This document shows positions 1-8,553 of a stretch of 64,000 nucleotides of DNA, in pieces. The DNA comes from Jiangella endophytica (GTDB lineage: Bacteria > Actinomycetota > Actinomycetes > Jiangellales > Jiangellaceae). Position 1 is the first letter of the stretch. Each line of letters starts with the position of its first letter. The position numbers and the translations under genes were made by a program. Location of the stretch: NCBI RefSeq assembly GCF_003427025.1, contig NZ_QVAI01000019.1, positions 64,151 to 128,150 on the forward strand, in the 5' to 3' direction. A model generated the notes under the pieces. It saw only the letters and a list, made by a program, of their open reading frames with translations, ran no database searches and was not told the origin of the DNA.

Positions 1-613
1 ACGCGATGCCCTCCTGTTCCTGCAGCTCACGCAGGAGGTCGAGCACCTGCGCCTGCACCGAGACGTCGAGGGCGCTGGTGGCTTCGTCGCAGATGAGGAT
101 CTTCGGCCGGCTGGCCAGCGCCCGGGCGATGCCGATGCGCTGGCGTTGCCCGCCGGAGAACTCGGGCGGCCGGCGGTCGGCGTGCTCGGGTTTCAGGCCG
201 ACGCGTTCGAGCAGCTCGACGGCCTGGCGACGGCGCTCGCCGCGGTCGCCGACGCCGCGCAGCCGCAGCGGTTCGGCGACGATGCCGGCCGCGGTGAGGT
301 GCGGGTCGAGGGAGCCGTACGGGTCCTGGAAGATCATCTGGATGTCGCCGCGGAGCGGACGCAGCTCCTTCTCGGTCAGCGTCGCGAGGTCGCGCCCCGC
401 GTAGCGGATCGAGCCGGCGGCCGGCGTCTCCAACCGCACCAGCGCCCGGGCCAGCGTGGACTTCCCGCAGCCGGACTCGCCGACGACGGCCAGCGTGCGG
501 CCGGCCGCGAGGTCGAAGCCGACGCCGTCGACGACCCGGTTGTGGTGGCCGTGGGTGGTGAACTCGACGGCGAGGTCGCGCACGGAGAGAAGCGGATCGC
601 TCATGCTGCTCAT
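1..613 (-). CDS. Peptide-type ABC importer ATPase (OppF/DppF-like), cut by window edge
   Basis: Energises import of the substrate of the neighbouring permeases by ATP hydrolysis at the cytoplasmic face. The visible 204 residues hold Walker A GESGCGKST (about 44-52), Q-loop FQDP (about 94-97), signature FSGGQRQR (about 150-157) and Walker B LICDE followed by ATSALD. The ATG at 613 is chosen because AAGGAG lies 6 nt upstream; a second in-frame ATG is at 604. It starts 1 nt after the stop of the preceding ATPase, so the two are translated as a pair. The C-terminal oligopeptide/dipeptide transporter domain lies beyond base 1. The family transports peptides, nickel, opines or sugars; the substrate here is inferred only from context. 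Confidence 0.93.
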   Translation of the reverse strand, partial: MSSMSDPLLSVRDLAVEFTTHGHHNRVVDGVGFDLAAGRTLAVVGESGCGKSTLARALVRLETPAAGSIRYAGRDLATLTEKELRPLRGDIQMIFQDPYGSLDPHLTAAGIVAEPLRLRGVGDRGERRRQAVELLERVGLKPEHADRRPPEFSGGQRQRIGIARALASRPKILICDEATSALDVSVQAQVLDLLRELQEQEGIA

Positions 614-614
614 C

Positions 615-1415
615 TCATTCTCCTTCCCAGGCGCCCAGCCGCGGCACGGCGTCGAGCAGCCGGCGGGTGTAGTCCTGCTGCGGCGCGCCGACGACCGCCT
701 CGACCTCGCCGCTCTCGACGAACCGGCCGTCGCGCATGACGTGGACGCGGTCGCTGACCAGCCGAGCCACGCCGATGTCGTGGGTGATCATGAGGATGCC
801 GGCGGACGTGCGGTCCTGCAGGTCCATCAGCAGGTCGAGGATGCCGGCCTGCACCGTGACGTCGAGGGCGCTGGTGGGCTCGTCGGCGACCAGCAGGTGC
901 GGGTCGATGGCCAGGGCCATCGCTATGAGCACCCGCTGCATCATGCCGCCGGAGAGCTGGTGCGGGTAGGCGTCGAGCCGGTGCCGGGGATCGGTGATGC
1001 GGACGGAGTCGAGCAGCTCGGCGGCCTGGTTCTGCCGCGCGGCCCGGGACGACGAGGGGTCCTTGCGGCCGAGCACCTCGCCGAGCTGCCGGCCGATGGT
1101 CGACACCGGGCTGAGCGCCGTCATGGGGTCCTGCGGGATCATCGCGACGGTCCGCCCGCGCAGTTTCGCCGCTTCCTTCGGCCGGGCCACGACGTCGACG
1201 CCGTCGATGAGGCAGCGCCCGGACACGACGGCGAGGTTGCGTGGCAGCAGCGCCTGCACGGCCATGGCGGTGGTCGACTTGCCACTGCCGGACTCGCCGA
1301 TCAGCGTGACGGTCTCGGACCGGCCGACGGTGAACGAGACACCGTCGACCGCGCGGACCACCCCACCGGTCGTCATCAGCTCGACCTGAAGGTCCTGGAC
1401 GTCGAGCAGCGTCAT
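615..1415 (-). CDS. Peptide-type ABC importer ATPase (OppD/DppD-like)
   Basis: First of two ATPases of the importer. Walker A GESGSGKST (about 37-45), Q-loop IPQDPMTALSP, signature LSGGMMQRV and Walker B LLVADEPTSALD are all present and look catalytically competent. The 266-residue length is short for OppD proteins (usually about 320), because the C-terminal oligopeptide-transporter extension is reduced. The ATG at 1415 overlaps the stop of the upstream permease by 4 bp (ATGA), indicating translational coupling. It is part of the order binding protein, permease, permease, ATPase, ATPase. Confidence 0.93.
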   Translation of the reverse strand: MTLLDVQDLQVELMTTGGVVRAVDGVSFTVGRSETVTLIGESGSGKSTTAMAVQALLPRNLAVVSGRCLIDGVDVVARPKEAAKLRGRTVAMIPQDPMTALSPVSTIGRQLGEVLGRKDPSSSRAARQNQAAELLDSVRITDPRHRLDAYPHQLSGGMMQRVLIAMALAIDPHLLVADEPTSALDVTVQAGILDLLMDLQDRTSAGILMITHDIGVARLVSDRVHVMRDGRFVESGEVEAVVGAPQQDYTRRLLDAVPRLGAWEGE

Positions 1416-2320
1416 CGCGACTCTCCCTTCGCCGCCCGCGAGCGGGACACGCGGTCGCGCAGCCCGTCGCCGAGAAGGTTGACCCCGACGACCAGCAGCA
1501 CGATGACCAGGCCCGTCAGTGTCACCAGCCACCACGAGGTGGTGATGTAGCCCTGGCCGTCGGAGATGATGCGGCCCCACGTCGGGTGCGGCCGCTCGAC
1601 TCCGGCACCGAGGAAGCTCAGCGCGCTCTCGAGCAGCACCGCCTGCGCCAGAAGCAGCAGCATGACCACGACCACCTGGTTGATGATGTTCGGGACCACA
1701 TGGCGCATCAGCACAGCCGCGCGCCGCAGACCGAGCACCCGCGCCGCCGCGACGTACGGTTTCTCGCGCTCGACCAGCACCATCGCCCGGGTGAGCCGGG
1801 CCGGCTCGGGCCACTGCGCGAAGGCGATGACCAGCGTGATGACGGTGATGGACGGCCCGAACAGCGCCACCACGAGCAGCAGCAGGAGCAGCAGCGGCAC
1901 CGACATCTGGGCTTCGAGCAGCCGCGACACGACGGCGTCGACCCGGCGGCCGTAGTAGCCCGCGGCCGCACCGGCGATGACGCCGACCACGCCGGACACC
2001 AGCACCGCCAGCACGCCGATGGTCAGTGACACCTGGCCGCCGTGCAGGACGCGCGACAGCAGGTCGCGGCCGAGCTGGTCGGTGCCGAACAGGTGGCCGT
2101 CGGTGAGCGGCGGCAGCCGGCGCTGGGAGAGGTCCTGCTCGAGTGGGTCGGGCAGCGGCAGCACGTTGGCCAGCAGGATCGGCACGACGACGATGCCGGC
2201 CAGCACCGCGCCGAGCACGATCTTGAGCCGGCTGGCCCGGCGGCGCAACGCCGCGGCCGAGGACTTGAGCCGGTCGGCCGTGACGGCACTCGGCCGGGCG
2301 GCCTGCGTCTGCGTGGTCAT
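1412..2320 (-). CDS. Peptide-type ABC importer permease (DppC/OppC-like)
   Basis: Inner-membrane subunit of about 302 residues. It has an N-terminal membrane segment (about residues 33-55), the typical soluble stretch ending in HLFGTDQLGRDLLSR, then about five further hydrophobic helices. The EAA loop matches the family (EREKPYVAAARVLG, then RHVVPN), which is where the ATPases dock. The start at 2320 overlaps the stop of the upstream permease gene by 4 bp. It is expected to pair with the DppB-like subunit to form the translocation pore. Confidence 0.94.
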   Translation of the reverse strand: MTTQTQAARPSAVTADRLKSSAAALRRRASRLKIVLGAVLAGIVVVPILLANVLPLPDPLEQDLSQRRLPPLTDGHLFGTDQLGRDLLSRVLHGGQVSLTIGVLAVLVSGVVGVIAGAAAGYYGRRVDAVVSRLLEAQMSVPLLLLLLLVVALFGPSITVITLVIAFAQWPEPARLTRAMVLVEREKPYVAAARVLGLRRAAVLMRHVVPNIINQVVVVMLLLLAQAVLLESALSFLGAGVERPHPTWGRIISDGQGYITTSWWLVTLTGLVIVLLVVGVNLLGDGLRDRVSRSRAAKGESR

Positions 2321-3252
2321 CGCGACACCGCCTTTCCGACGCGCACCCGCGGATCGAACAGCGGGTACAGGAGATCGACGAGCAACTGGACGCCGATGGC
2401 CAGCAGGCTGGTCACCAGCACGGTCGCCTGGATGAGCGGGTAGTCGCGGGTTTCCAGCGCCCGCACCACCAGCGAGCCGATGCCGGGCCAGGCGAACACC
2501 ACCTCGACCACGACGACGCCGTTGAGCATGGCCGCGAACCGGGTGCCGAGCGCCGTGACCACCGGGATGGACGAGTTGGCGAACGCGTAGCGCCACGTCA
2601 GCGCGCGCTCCGCGACTCCACGCGAGCGGGCCACCGTGACGAACGGCGCGGCGAGGTTGCCGGCCATCTCGCGGTGCACGAGCCGGGAGATCAGCGCGAT
2701 CTGCAGCAGGGCGATGGTGACCGCCGGCAGCACCAGCCCGGACCACGACGTGAACCCGGACGCCGGGAAGATCGGCACCACCACGGAGAGCAGGGTGAGC
2801 AGCATGATGCCGGTCCAGAACTCCGGCATCGACTGCCCGGCGATGGTGCCGATGTTGGCGCCGACGTCCCAGCTGCTGTTGGCCCGGCGGGCGGTGAAGA
2901 TGCCCAGCGGGATGGCGATGAGCGCCGTCAGCAGGATGGCCGCGCCGGCCAGCGTGATGGTGTAGGGCAGCCGGTCGAGCACGACCTCGAGCGCGGGCTG
3001 CCGGAACGAGTACGACAAGCCGAGGTCGCCCTGCACCAGCCCGGTGATGAAGTGCCAGTACTGGTGCGGGATGGAGCCGACGAGGCCGAGCTCCTCGCGG
3101 ATGGCCTGCAGGTCCTCCGTGGTCGCCGTGGGCCCGCCGATGGCCGCGGCCGGGTCGCCCGGAGCGAGGCGGACCAGCACGAACACCGTCGAGACGATGA
3201 GGAACACGGTGAACAGGCTCTGCGCCACGCGCATCGCCAGATATCGCGCCAT
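2317..3252 (-). CDS. Peptide-type ABC importer permease (DppB/OppB-like)
   Basis: Membrane subunit of 311 residues beginning with the family-typical MARYLAMRVAQSLFTVF helix. It contains VLVRLAPGDP near residue 30, GDLGLSYSFRQP before the second helix, and an EAA-type loop (APFVTVARSRGV). The ATG at 3252 lies 2 nt after the stop of the binding-protein gene, so the whole importer reads as one transcription unit. Five to six hydrophobic helices are evident, as usual for this family. Confidence 0.94.
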   Translation of the reverse strand: MARYLAMRVAQSLFTVFLIVSTVFVLVRLAPGDPAAAIGGPTATTEDLQAIREELGLVGSIPHQYWHFITGLVQGDLGLSYSFRQPALEVVLDRLPYTITLAGAAILLTALIAIPLGIFTARRANSSWDVGANIGTIAGQSMPEFWTGIMLLTLLSVVVPIFPASGFTSWSGLVLPAVTIALLQIALISRLVHREMAGNLAAPFVTVARSRGVAERALTWRYAFANSSIPVVTALGTRFAAMLNGVVVVEVVFAWPGIGSLVVRALETRDYPLIQATVLVTSLLAIGVQLLVDLLYPLFDPRVRVGKAVSR

Positions 3253-3254
3253 GG

Positions 3255-4838
3255 TCACCCCTCCTCGAGCCGCACGGCGGCGAGGTCGTAGGAGTTGATG
3301 GGGAGCAGATCGAGGTCGCTCACGGTGTCGCGGTGGGCGAGCAGGACGTCCTGCGTGAACGCCCACATGGCCGGCCAGAGGTCCCAGATCGACTGCTGGA
3401 CGCCTTCGAGCAGCACCGCGCGGCGCTGGTCGTCGGTTTCGGCGGCCGCCGCCCCGATGCCGCCGGCGATGTCGTCGTAGACGAAGCCCATGAAGGCGTC
3501 GCCGGTCTTCTCCATCTCAGGGGTGCCGCCGAACAGGCCCTTGAGGCTGGTGAGCGCCAGGCCGGTCTGGTTGCCGTAGCCGTTGCCGATGATGTCGAAG
3601 TCGCCGCCGCGGCCCTGCCGCCAGGTGGGGAGATCGCCGCCCGGCTCGAACTGGCGCAGGTGTACCCGCACGCCGATGTCGCCGAGCATCTGCGCGATGG
3701 CCTCCATGACGTATGCGTCGGAGGCGAACTCGCCGGACTCCCAGATGACCGTGAGCTCGAGGTCGTCGACGCCCTCGGCGTCGAGCATCTGCCGGGCCTT
3801 GCGCGGGTCGAACTCGAACCGGCCGACCTCGACCGCGCCGTCCAGGCTCAGCGGGACGACGCCGTCGGTGGGCGTGACGCTGTCGAGCAGGACGTCGCGC
3901 ACGATGCTCTCGCCGTCGATGGCCAGGCTGAGCGCCTGGCGCACCGACGCCTTCGACAGCGGGTGCTCCGGCGGCTTGCGGAAGTTGTAGAACAGCTGCA
4001 CCAGGCGGGTGCCCTGGGCCTGCAGCAGGCTGATGCCCGGCAGGCCGTCGAGCTGCTCGGCGGAATCGGGCGAGATGGAGTCGATGACGTCGACCTCGCC
4101 ACTGCGCAGCGCCAGGACCCGGCTGGTCTCCTCGGGCAGGAACCGGATGCGCACCTGCTCGACGCCTGGCGCCGGACCCCAGTAGTCGGGGTTGGCCACC
4201 AGCGTGTAGTCGCCGGTGCCGCGGTTGGCCTGGGTGACCACGTAGGGCCCGCTGCCGACGCCGTCGGACAACTCTTCCGGCAGGTTGGCGCCCGCCGGAG
4301 TGATCAGGATGTTGCTCATGAGGGAGTCGAGGCCGACCAGTGGCCGCCGCGTGACGAGGTCGAACGTGCGGTCGTCGAGCTGGCGCACCGTCGGCCACTC
4401 GGGGAACTGGTTGCCGACGAACGAGGCCTCGACCTGCTGGTACATCTCGAGCGCCGTGGCGACGTCGGCGACCGTGACCGGTGTGCCGTCGGAGTACACC
4501 GCCTCGGGGCGCAGCCGCACCCGCCAGGCCGTCGGCGAGGCGAGCTCGAAACTCTCGGCCAGCACCGGCTCGGCCCGCAGGCCGTCGCCGATGCGGGTGA
4601 GAGCCTGTCGCACCGCCCGCTGGACGGTGACGTGCGCGTCGAACTGGTTGAGCTTGTTGTCCAGGCTGACCAGCGACCGGTTCAGCGCCAGCGTCAGAGC
4701 GCCGGCACCGGATGTGCCGGTTGGGCCGGCACAGGCCGCGAGCGCCGGGCCGAGCGCGATGCCGGCGCCGGCCGCGAAGCCGGCCCGCAGCAGGTCGCGG
4801 CGGCTGAGGCCGCGGCGCTGTCGTGCGCTGCCGTTCAT
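3255..4838 (-). CDS. Family 5 extracellular solute-binding lipoprotein with Tat signal
   Basis: Substrate receptor of the importer, 527 residues. The N terminus has a twin-arginine motif SRRDLL (about 12-17), a hydrophobic stretch and a lipobox ending LAAC (Cys about 36), so it is probably Tat-exported and lipid-anchored. Downstream features fit the SBP_bac_5 family (VYSDGTPVTVADV, LVANPDYWG, SKASVRQALSLAID). The ATG at 4838 is preferred over the GTG at 4844 because GGAGG is correctly spaced from it. It is divergent from the DUF1537 kinase operon and shares its 156-bp control region. That suggests, but does not prove, that the importer brings in an acid sugar or conjugate for that pathway. 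Confidence 0.92.
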   Translation of the reverse strand: MNGSARQRRGLSRRDLLRAGFAAGAGIALGPALAACAGPTGTSGAGALTLALNRSLVSLDNKLNQFDAHVTVQRAVRQALTRIGDGLRAEPVLAESFELASPTAWRVRLRPEAVYSDGTPVTVADVATALEMYQQVEASFVGNQFPEWPTVRQLDDRTFDLVTRRPLVGLDSLMSNILITPAGANLPEELSDGVGSGPYVVTQANRGTGDYTLVANPDYWGPAPGVEQVRIRFLPEETSRVLALRSGEVDVIDSISPDSAEQLDGLPGISLLQAQGTRLVQLFYNFRKPPEHPLSKASVRQALSLAIDGESIVRDVLLDSVTPTDGVVPLSLDGAVEVGRFEFDPRKARQMLDAEGVDDLELTVIWESGEFASDAYVMEAIAQMLGDIGVRVHLRQFEPGGDLPTWRQGRGGDFDIIGNGYGNQTGLALTSLKGLFGGTPEMEKTGDAFMGFVYDDIAGGIGAAAAETDDQRRAVLLEGVQQSIWDLWPAMWAFTQDVLLAHRDTVSDLDLLPINSYDLAAVRLEEG

Positions 4839-4885
4839 CGTCACCTCCGGGGGTCCGCGAAGTTGTGCGGATCACACTTGCACCT

Positions 4886-4902
4886 TTGCGCGAAACGCGC
4901 AA
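4886..4902. promoter_or_regulatory. Candidate operator: perfect 7-3-7 inverted repeat
   Basis: TTGCGCG, spacer AAA, CGCGCAA, in the intergenic region between the divergent binding-protein gene and the kinase gene. Position and symmetry fit a repressor site controlling both directions. The DeoR-family regulator at the end of the kinase operon is the obvious candidate ligand. This is inferred from position; no site of this regulator is known to me. Confidence 0.5.
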
Positions 4903-4994
4903 GTAACGTAGCGTTCATTCAGGCCGGGAAGGGCCGGACGGACTCCCTCGGCGCAGCGTAAGATTTCGTATCGATGCAGGAAGGAGTGTGTGCC

Positions 4995-6326
4995 ATGGAT
5001 GTTCCCGTGCTACTGATCGCGGACGACCTGACCGGTGCGGCCGAGGCTGCGGCGGCGTTCCTGTTGCGCACTCCGCGCATCGTCGACCTGCGTACCTTGC
5101 GTTCGGTGCGCGCATCGCTCGCTGCCGGCGTGGTGGCCGTCGACACCGACTCACGCTATGTCAGTCCTGAGCTCGCCGCCGAACGATGCCGGACGGCACT
5201 CGACCAGCTGCCGCCCGAGGGCGTCGTGGTCAAGAAGATCGACTCCACGCTGCGCGGACCGCTGGCCGCTGAGCTGACCGCCCTGCGCGAGCCTGGCGGC
5301 CTGCTCGTCGTCGCGTCGGCGTTGCCCGCGCTCGGCCGGACCGTCGTCGGGGGAGCGGTCCTGGTCGACGGCGTGCCGCTCGAACGGTCCGCAGCCTGGG
5401 CCGCCGAACCGCGCCCCGCGCCATCGACGGTGGCCGAGGCGCTGGCGCCGCTGCCGGTGTCGGTGGTCGAGCTGCCCGTGGTGCGCGGCGGCGTGGACGA
5501 GCTGGCGGCGGCACTGCTGGCCGCGGCTGACGCCGACCGGGTGGCGGTCTGCGACGCCGAGACCGACGCCGACCTCGACCGGCTCGTCGCGGCGGGCGTC
5601 GCGGCGGGCACGCGCATCGGTGCGGCCGGGGCGTCGGTGCGGTGGGCCGGGTCGGCGGGGCTCGCGCACGCGCTTGCTCGTGCCCACGCCGCGGCGGCGC
5701 CGGCAGCCCTCAAGGACGGTTCTGCGGCGGCGCAGGCGCACTGCGCGCCCGTCCCGCCGGTGCCGGGCGCGTCGCCCGCTCCGCCGGCGCCGGGCGCGTC
5801 GCCCGCTCCGTCGTCGGCCGCGCCGATCCTGTTCGTCGTCGGCACGGCGGCCCAGGCCGCGCGCGACCAGCTGGCGCGGCTGGCCGAGCTCGTCCCCACC
5901 GTCGTCGAGCTCGGCCCCGATCACCTCGACGACCACGCCGCCACCGCGGCCGAGGTCGCCGAACGCACGGCCGGCCGCACCGCCGCCGTCCACCTGACCG
6001 AGGCCGGCGGGGCGGCACGGTCGCCCGACGTCGTCGCGGCGCTGGCACGGGTCGTCGAGCCGGCGGCACGCGAACATCCGGCGCTGGTGCTCACCGGCGG
6101 CGAGACCGCGCGCGCCGTCCTCGCCGCCATCGGGGTCGGCGAGCTGCGCGTTCGCGAGGCGTGGGACGACGGCGTCGTCGTCAGCACCGCGCCCGGGGGA
6201 AGGGTCGTCGTCACCAAACCCGGTGCCTTCGGCGACCCGCACACGCTGGCGCGCATCGTCCAGCGGCTCCCCAGCACCCCATGGCAGCTGCATGCCGAGC
6301 ACAGCCCGCACGAGGAGGACACATGA
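4995..6326 (+). CDS. Four-carbon acid sugar kinase family protein (DUF1537)
   Basis: DUF1537 kinases phosphorylate acid sugars such as D-threonate, D-erythronate or 3-oxo-tetronate. The 443-residue protein has the N-terminal substrate domain (ADDLTGA about 9-15, VDTDSR about 48-53, KKIDSTLRGPL about 79-89). A proline/alanine linker with a repeated PGASPAP unit (about 255-272) leads to the C-terminal ATP domain (LTGGETARAVL, TKPGAFGD). The ATG at 4995 is preceded by AAGGAG with 8 nt spacing; an in-frame ATG at 4974 has no comparable site. Its stop overlaps the start of the PdxA-like gene. The pairing with PdxA2 is the arrangement established for D-threonate/D-erythronate catabolism, but the exact substrate cannot be read from sequence. 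Confidence 0.9.
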   Translation: MDVPVLLIADDLTGAAEAAAAFLLRTPRIVDLRTLRSVRASLAAGVVAVDTDSRYVSPELAAERCRTALDQLPPEGVVVKKIDSTLRGPLAAELTALREPGGLLVVASALPALGRTVVGGAVLVDGVPLERSAAWAAEPRPAPSTVAEALAPLPVSVVELPVVRGGVDELAAALLAAADADRVAVCDAETDADLDRLVAAGVAAGTRIGAAGASVRWAGSAGLAHALARAHAAAAPAALKDGSAAAQAHCAPVPPVPGASPAPPAPGASPAPSSAAPILFVVGTAAQAARDQLARLAELVPTVVELGPDHLDDHAATAAEVAERTAGRTAAVHLTEAGGAARSPDVVAALARVVEPAAREHPALVLTGGETARAVLAAIGVGELRVREAWDDGVVVSTAPGGRVVVTKPGAFGDPHTLARIVQRLPSTPWQLHAEHSPHEEDT

Positions 6327-7315
6327 AGACACCACTGGTCGCCGTCACCATGGGCGACGGCGCCGGCGTCGGCCCCGAGGTCGTCGTGCGGGCGCTCGCC
6401 GACCCAGAGGTGCGGTCGCTGTGCCGGCCGGTGGTCGTCGGCGATCTCCAGCGGTTGCTCGACGCCGTCCGCATCACCGGCGTCGACGTCGAACTGCGGG
6501 TGGTCGACGGGCCGGAGGAGGCCGCGTTCGAGGCGGGCACGATCGACGTCATCGACCTCGGGCTGCTGCCGGCCGACCTCCCGTACGGCGAGCTGTCGGC
6601 GGTCGCCGGCGACGCCGCGTACCACTACGTCAAGGTGGCCAGCGAGCTGGCGGTCGCCGGGCGGGTCCAGGCCATCTGCACGGCGCCGCTGAACAAGGAG
6701 GCGCTGCACGCCGGCGGTCACCCGTACCCCGGGCACACCGAACTGCTGGCCGAGCTGTGCGGGGTCGAGGAGGTGTCCATGATGCTGTCGACGCCGACGG
6801 TGAAGGTCATCCACGTCACCACGCACATCGGGCTGGTCGACGCCATCGAGCGGATCGACGACGCGCTGGTCGAGCGGACCATCCGGCGCGGCGACGCCAC
6901 GCTGCGCGACTCCGGGCTGGCCCGCCCGCGGCTCGGCGTGTGCGGCATCAACCCGCACGCCGGCGAGAACGGGCTGTTCGGCCGCGGCGAAGAGGCGGAG
7001 AAGATCGTCCCGGCGGTCGAGCGGTGCCGCGCCGACGGCATCGACGTCCAGGGCCCGCTGCCCGCCGACACCGCGTTCTTCCTGGCCGGCCGCGGCGACT
7101 ACGACCTCATCGTCGCGATGTACCACGACCAGGGGCACGGACCGGTGAAGGTGCTCGGGCTCGAGTCGGGCGTGAACATCAGCGTCGGGCTGCCGGTCAT
7201 CCGGACGTCGGTCGACCACGGCACCGCGTTCGACATCGCGGGCACCGGGCGGGCCGACGCCGGTAGCATGATCGAGGCTCTGCGCCAGGCGGCCGCGCTC
7301 GCGCCGAGCCCCTAG
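6323..7315 (+). CDS. PdxA-family 4-phosphate dehydrogenase (PdxA2-like, acid sugar catabolism)
   Basis: NAD-dependent dehydrogenase of 330 residues in the 4-hydroxythreonine-4-phosphate dehydrogenase family. It has GDGAGVGPEV near the N terminus and CTAPLNKEALHAGG. The metal-binding histidines of the family are in TTHIGL, NPHAGENG and YHDQGHGPVK, and it ends with DHGTAFDIAGTGRAD. In clusters with a DUF1537 kinase this enzyme (PdxA2) oxidises and decarboxylates a 4-phosphotetronate to dihydroxyacetone phosphate, so that role is more likely here than vitamin B6 synthesis. The ATG at 6323 follows GAGGAGGAC and overlaps the kinase stop by 4 bp. Confidence 0.88.
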   Translation: MKTPLVAVTMGDGAGVGPEVVVRALADPEVRSLCRPVVVGDLQRLLDAVRITGVDVELRVVDGPEEAAFEAGTIDVIDLGLLPADLPYGELSAVAGDAAYHYVKVASELAVAGRVQAICTAPLNKEALHAGGHPYPGHTELLAELCGVEEVSMMLSTPTVKVIHVTTHIGLVDAIERIDDALVERTIRRGDATLRDSGLARPRLGVCGINPHAGENGLFGRGEEAEKIVPAVERCRADGIDVQGPLPADTAFFLAGRGDYDLIVAMYHDQGHGPVKVLGLESGVNISVGLPVIRTSVDHGTAFDIAGTGRADAGSMIEALRQAAALAPSP

Positions 7316-7329
7316 CGAGCGAGGTGGGG

Positions 7330-8118
7330 ATGAACGACCGGCTGACCGCACGCGACCGCCGCCGGGCCATCGTCGACATGGCGTGGACCGACGGCCGGGC
7401 CGGGGTCGGCCAGCTGGCGCTGCACTTCGGCGTCACCGAGTCGACCATCCGCCGCGACCTCGCGCTGCTGACGTCGCAGGGCCAGCTCGCCCGCACCTAC
7501 GGCGGCGCCATGGCGCACGGTCTCGCGTTCGAGGCGTCGCTGGGCCAGCGGGCGCGCGAGGGGTTTCGGCAGAAGCAGGCCATCGCGGCGTGGGCGGCCG
7601 AGCAGATCGGGCCCGGCGAGACCGTCCTTCTCGATGCCGGCACCACCACCGGACAACTCGCCCGCGAGCTGCGCGAACGCGACCAGCTCACCGTCGTCAC
7701 CATCGGGCTCACCGTGCTCAACGAGCTGGCCGACGCCGACGGCGTCGATGTGCTGTGCCTGGGCGGGCGGTTGCGCCACATCAGCCAGGGACTGGTCGGG
7801 CCGTTCGCCGAGGCCGCGCTCGAACGCATCACGGCCGACCGTGCGTTCCTCGGCGCCGACGCCGTCACCGTCGAGAACGGAATCTGCGAGGCCAATCTCG
7901 AGCAGACCCGGCTCAAGGAGATGATGATGACACGCGCCGAGCAGGTGTACGTGCTGGCCGACGCCAGCAAGCTCGGCCGGCGTCCGTTCCACGCGTGGGC
8001 CCGCATGCCGGCGTCGTGGACGCTGGTCACCGACGACGGCGCGTCGACCGGCGAGGTCGAGCGGTTCCGCGCGGCCGGCGTCGAGGTGATCGTCGCCAGC
8101 ACCAAGGCGGCGACCTGA
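7330..8118 (+). CDS. DeoR-family transcriptional regulator
   Basis: A 262-residue regulator. Its N-terminal winged helix is typical of DeoR proteins (VGQLALHFGVTESTIRRDL about 22-40, then LARTYGGA). The C-terminal sugar-phosphate sensing domain contains DAGTTTGQLA, ENGICEANLEQTRLK and VLADASKLGRRPF. DeoR proteins usually respond to a phosphorylated sugar intermediate, which fits a product of the kinase two genes upstream. The ATG at 7330 is used with GAGG 5 nt upstream; a GTG at 7324 is in frame. It probably represses its own operon and perhaps the divergent importer through the inverted repeat at 4886-4902. Confidence 0.9.
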   Translation: MNDRLTARDRRRAIVDMAWTDGRAGVGQLALHFGVTESTIRRDLALLTSQGQLARTYGGAMAHGLAFEASLGQRAREGFRQKQAIAAWAAEQIGPGETVLLDAGTTTGQLARELRERDQLTVVTIGLTVLNELADADGVDVLCLGGRLRHISQGLVGPFAEAALERITADRAFLGADAVTVENGICEANLEQTRLKEMMMTRAEQVYVLADASKLGRRPFHAWARMPASWTLVTDDGASTGEVERFRAAGVEVIVASTKAAT

Positions 8119-8133
8119 CCGACGGGAGGGCCC

Positions 8134-8511
8134 ATGACCGGCACACACGCCCACAAACGCCGTTTCCCCGGCGACTCAGTGGGTACCGCGGACGACATGA
8201 CGTTGCTGACGATGGGCGCCGGCCAGCTCGACGAGGCGCGGCTCTCGTCCGCCGGACGAGCGTCGCGGACCCTGCACAGCGGCGCACGGCTGCGCCAGAC
8301 CCTCATCGCGCTCACCGCAGGGACGCGCATGAACGAACACCAGAGTCCCGGCGACGCGACGGTGCAGTGCCTGCAGGGCCACGTCACGCTGCGCACGCGC
8401 GAGCGCAGCATCACCGTCGCCGCGGGCCAGCTGGTCGACGCGCCGCCGGAGCGTCACGACCTCCTCGCCGACGAGGACTCGCTGATCATCCTGACCGTCG
8501 GCGTCGCCTGA
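8134..8511 (+). CDS. Small cupin-domain protein
   Basis: A 125-residue single-cupin protein, last gene of the acid-sugar operon, 15 nt after the DeoR stop and with a GGGAGG ribosome site. The cupin core runs about residues 35-120 (AGTRMNEHQSPGDATVQCLQG, then DAPPERHDLLADEDS). One histidine of each cupin motif is visible, but the full HxH motif is not, so metal binding is uncertain. A sugar isomerase or small-molecule sensor role is possible; no function is assigned. Confidence 0.75.
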   Translation: MTGTHAHKRRFPGDSVGTADDMTLLTMGAGQLDEARLSSAGRASRTLHSGARLRQTLIALTAGTRMNEHQSPGDATVQCLQGHVTLRTRERSITVAAGQLVDAPPERHDLLADEDSLIILTVGVA

Positions 8512-8538
8512 CCTCGTCACCTGACCCCGGCGACGAGG
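8512..8538. terminator. Hairpin between convergent genes
   Basis: CCTCGTC and GACGAGG form a 7-bp perfect stem with a 13-nt loop, directly between the convergent stops at 8511 and 8554. There is no T-run, as is common in GC-rich genomes. It could serve both directions. Confidence 0.45.
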
Positions 8539-8553
8539 CCGGGCGCCACAGCC

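Noticed and set aside
3333-4961. 542-codon plus-strand frame opposite the solute-binding protein
   Set aside because: No domain, no ribosome site, and the opposite strand encodes a clear Tat/lipobox receptor in an operon.
6323-7315. PdxA of vitamin B6 synthesis
   Set aside because: Coupling to a DUF1537 kinase and a DeoR regulator points to tetronate 4-phosphate dehydrogenase; no other B6 genes are near.
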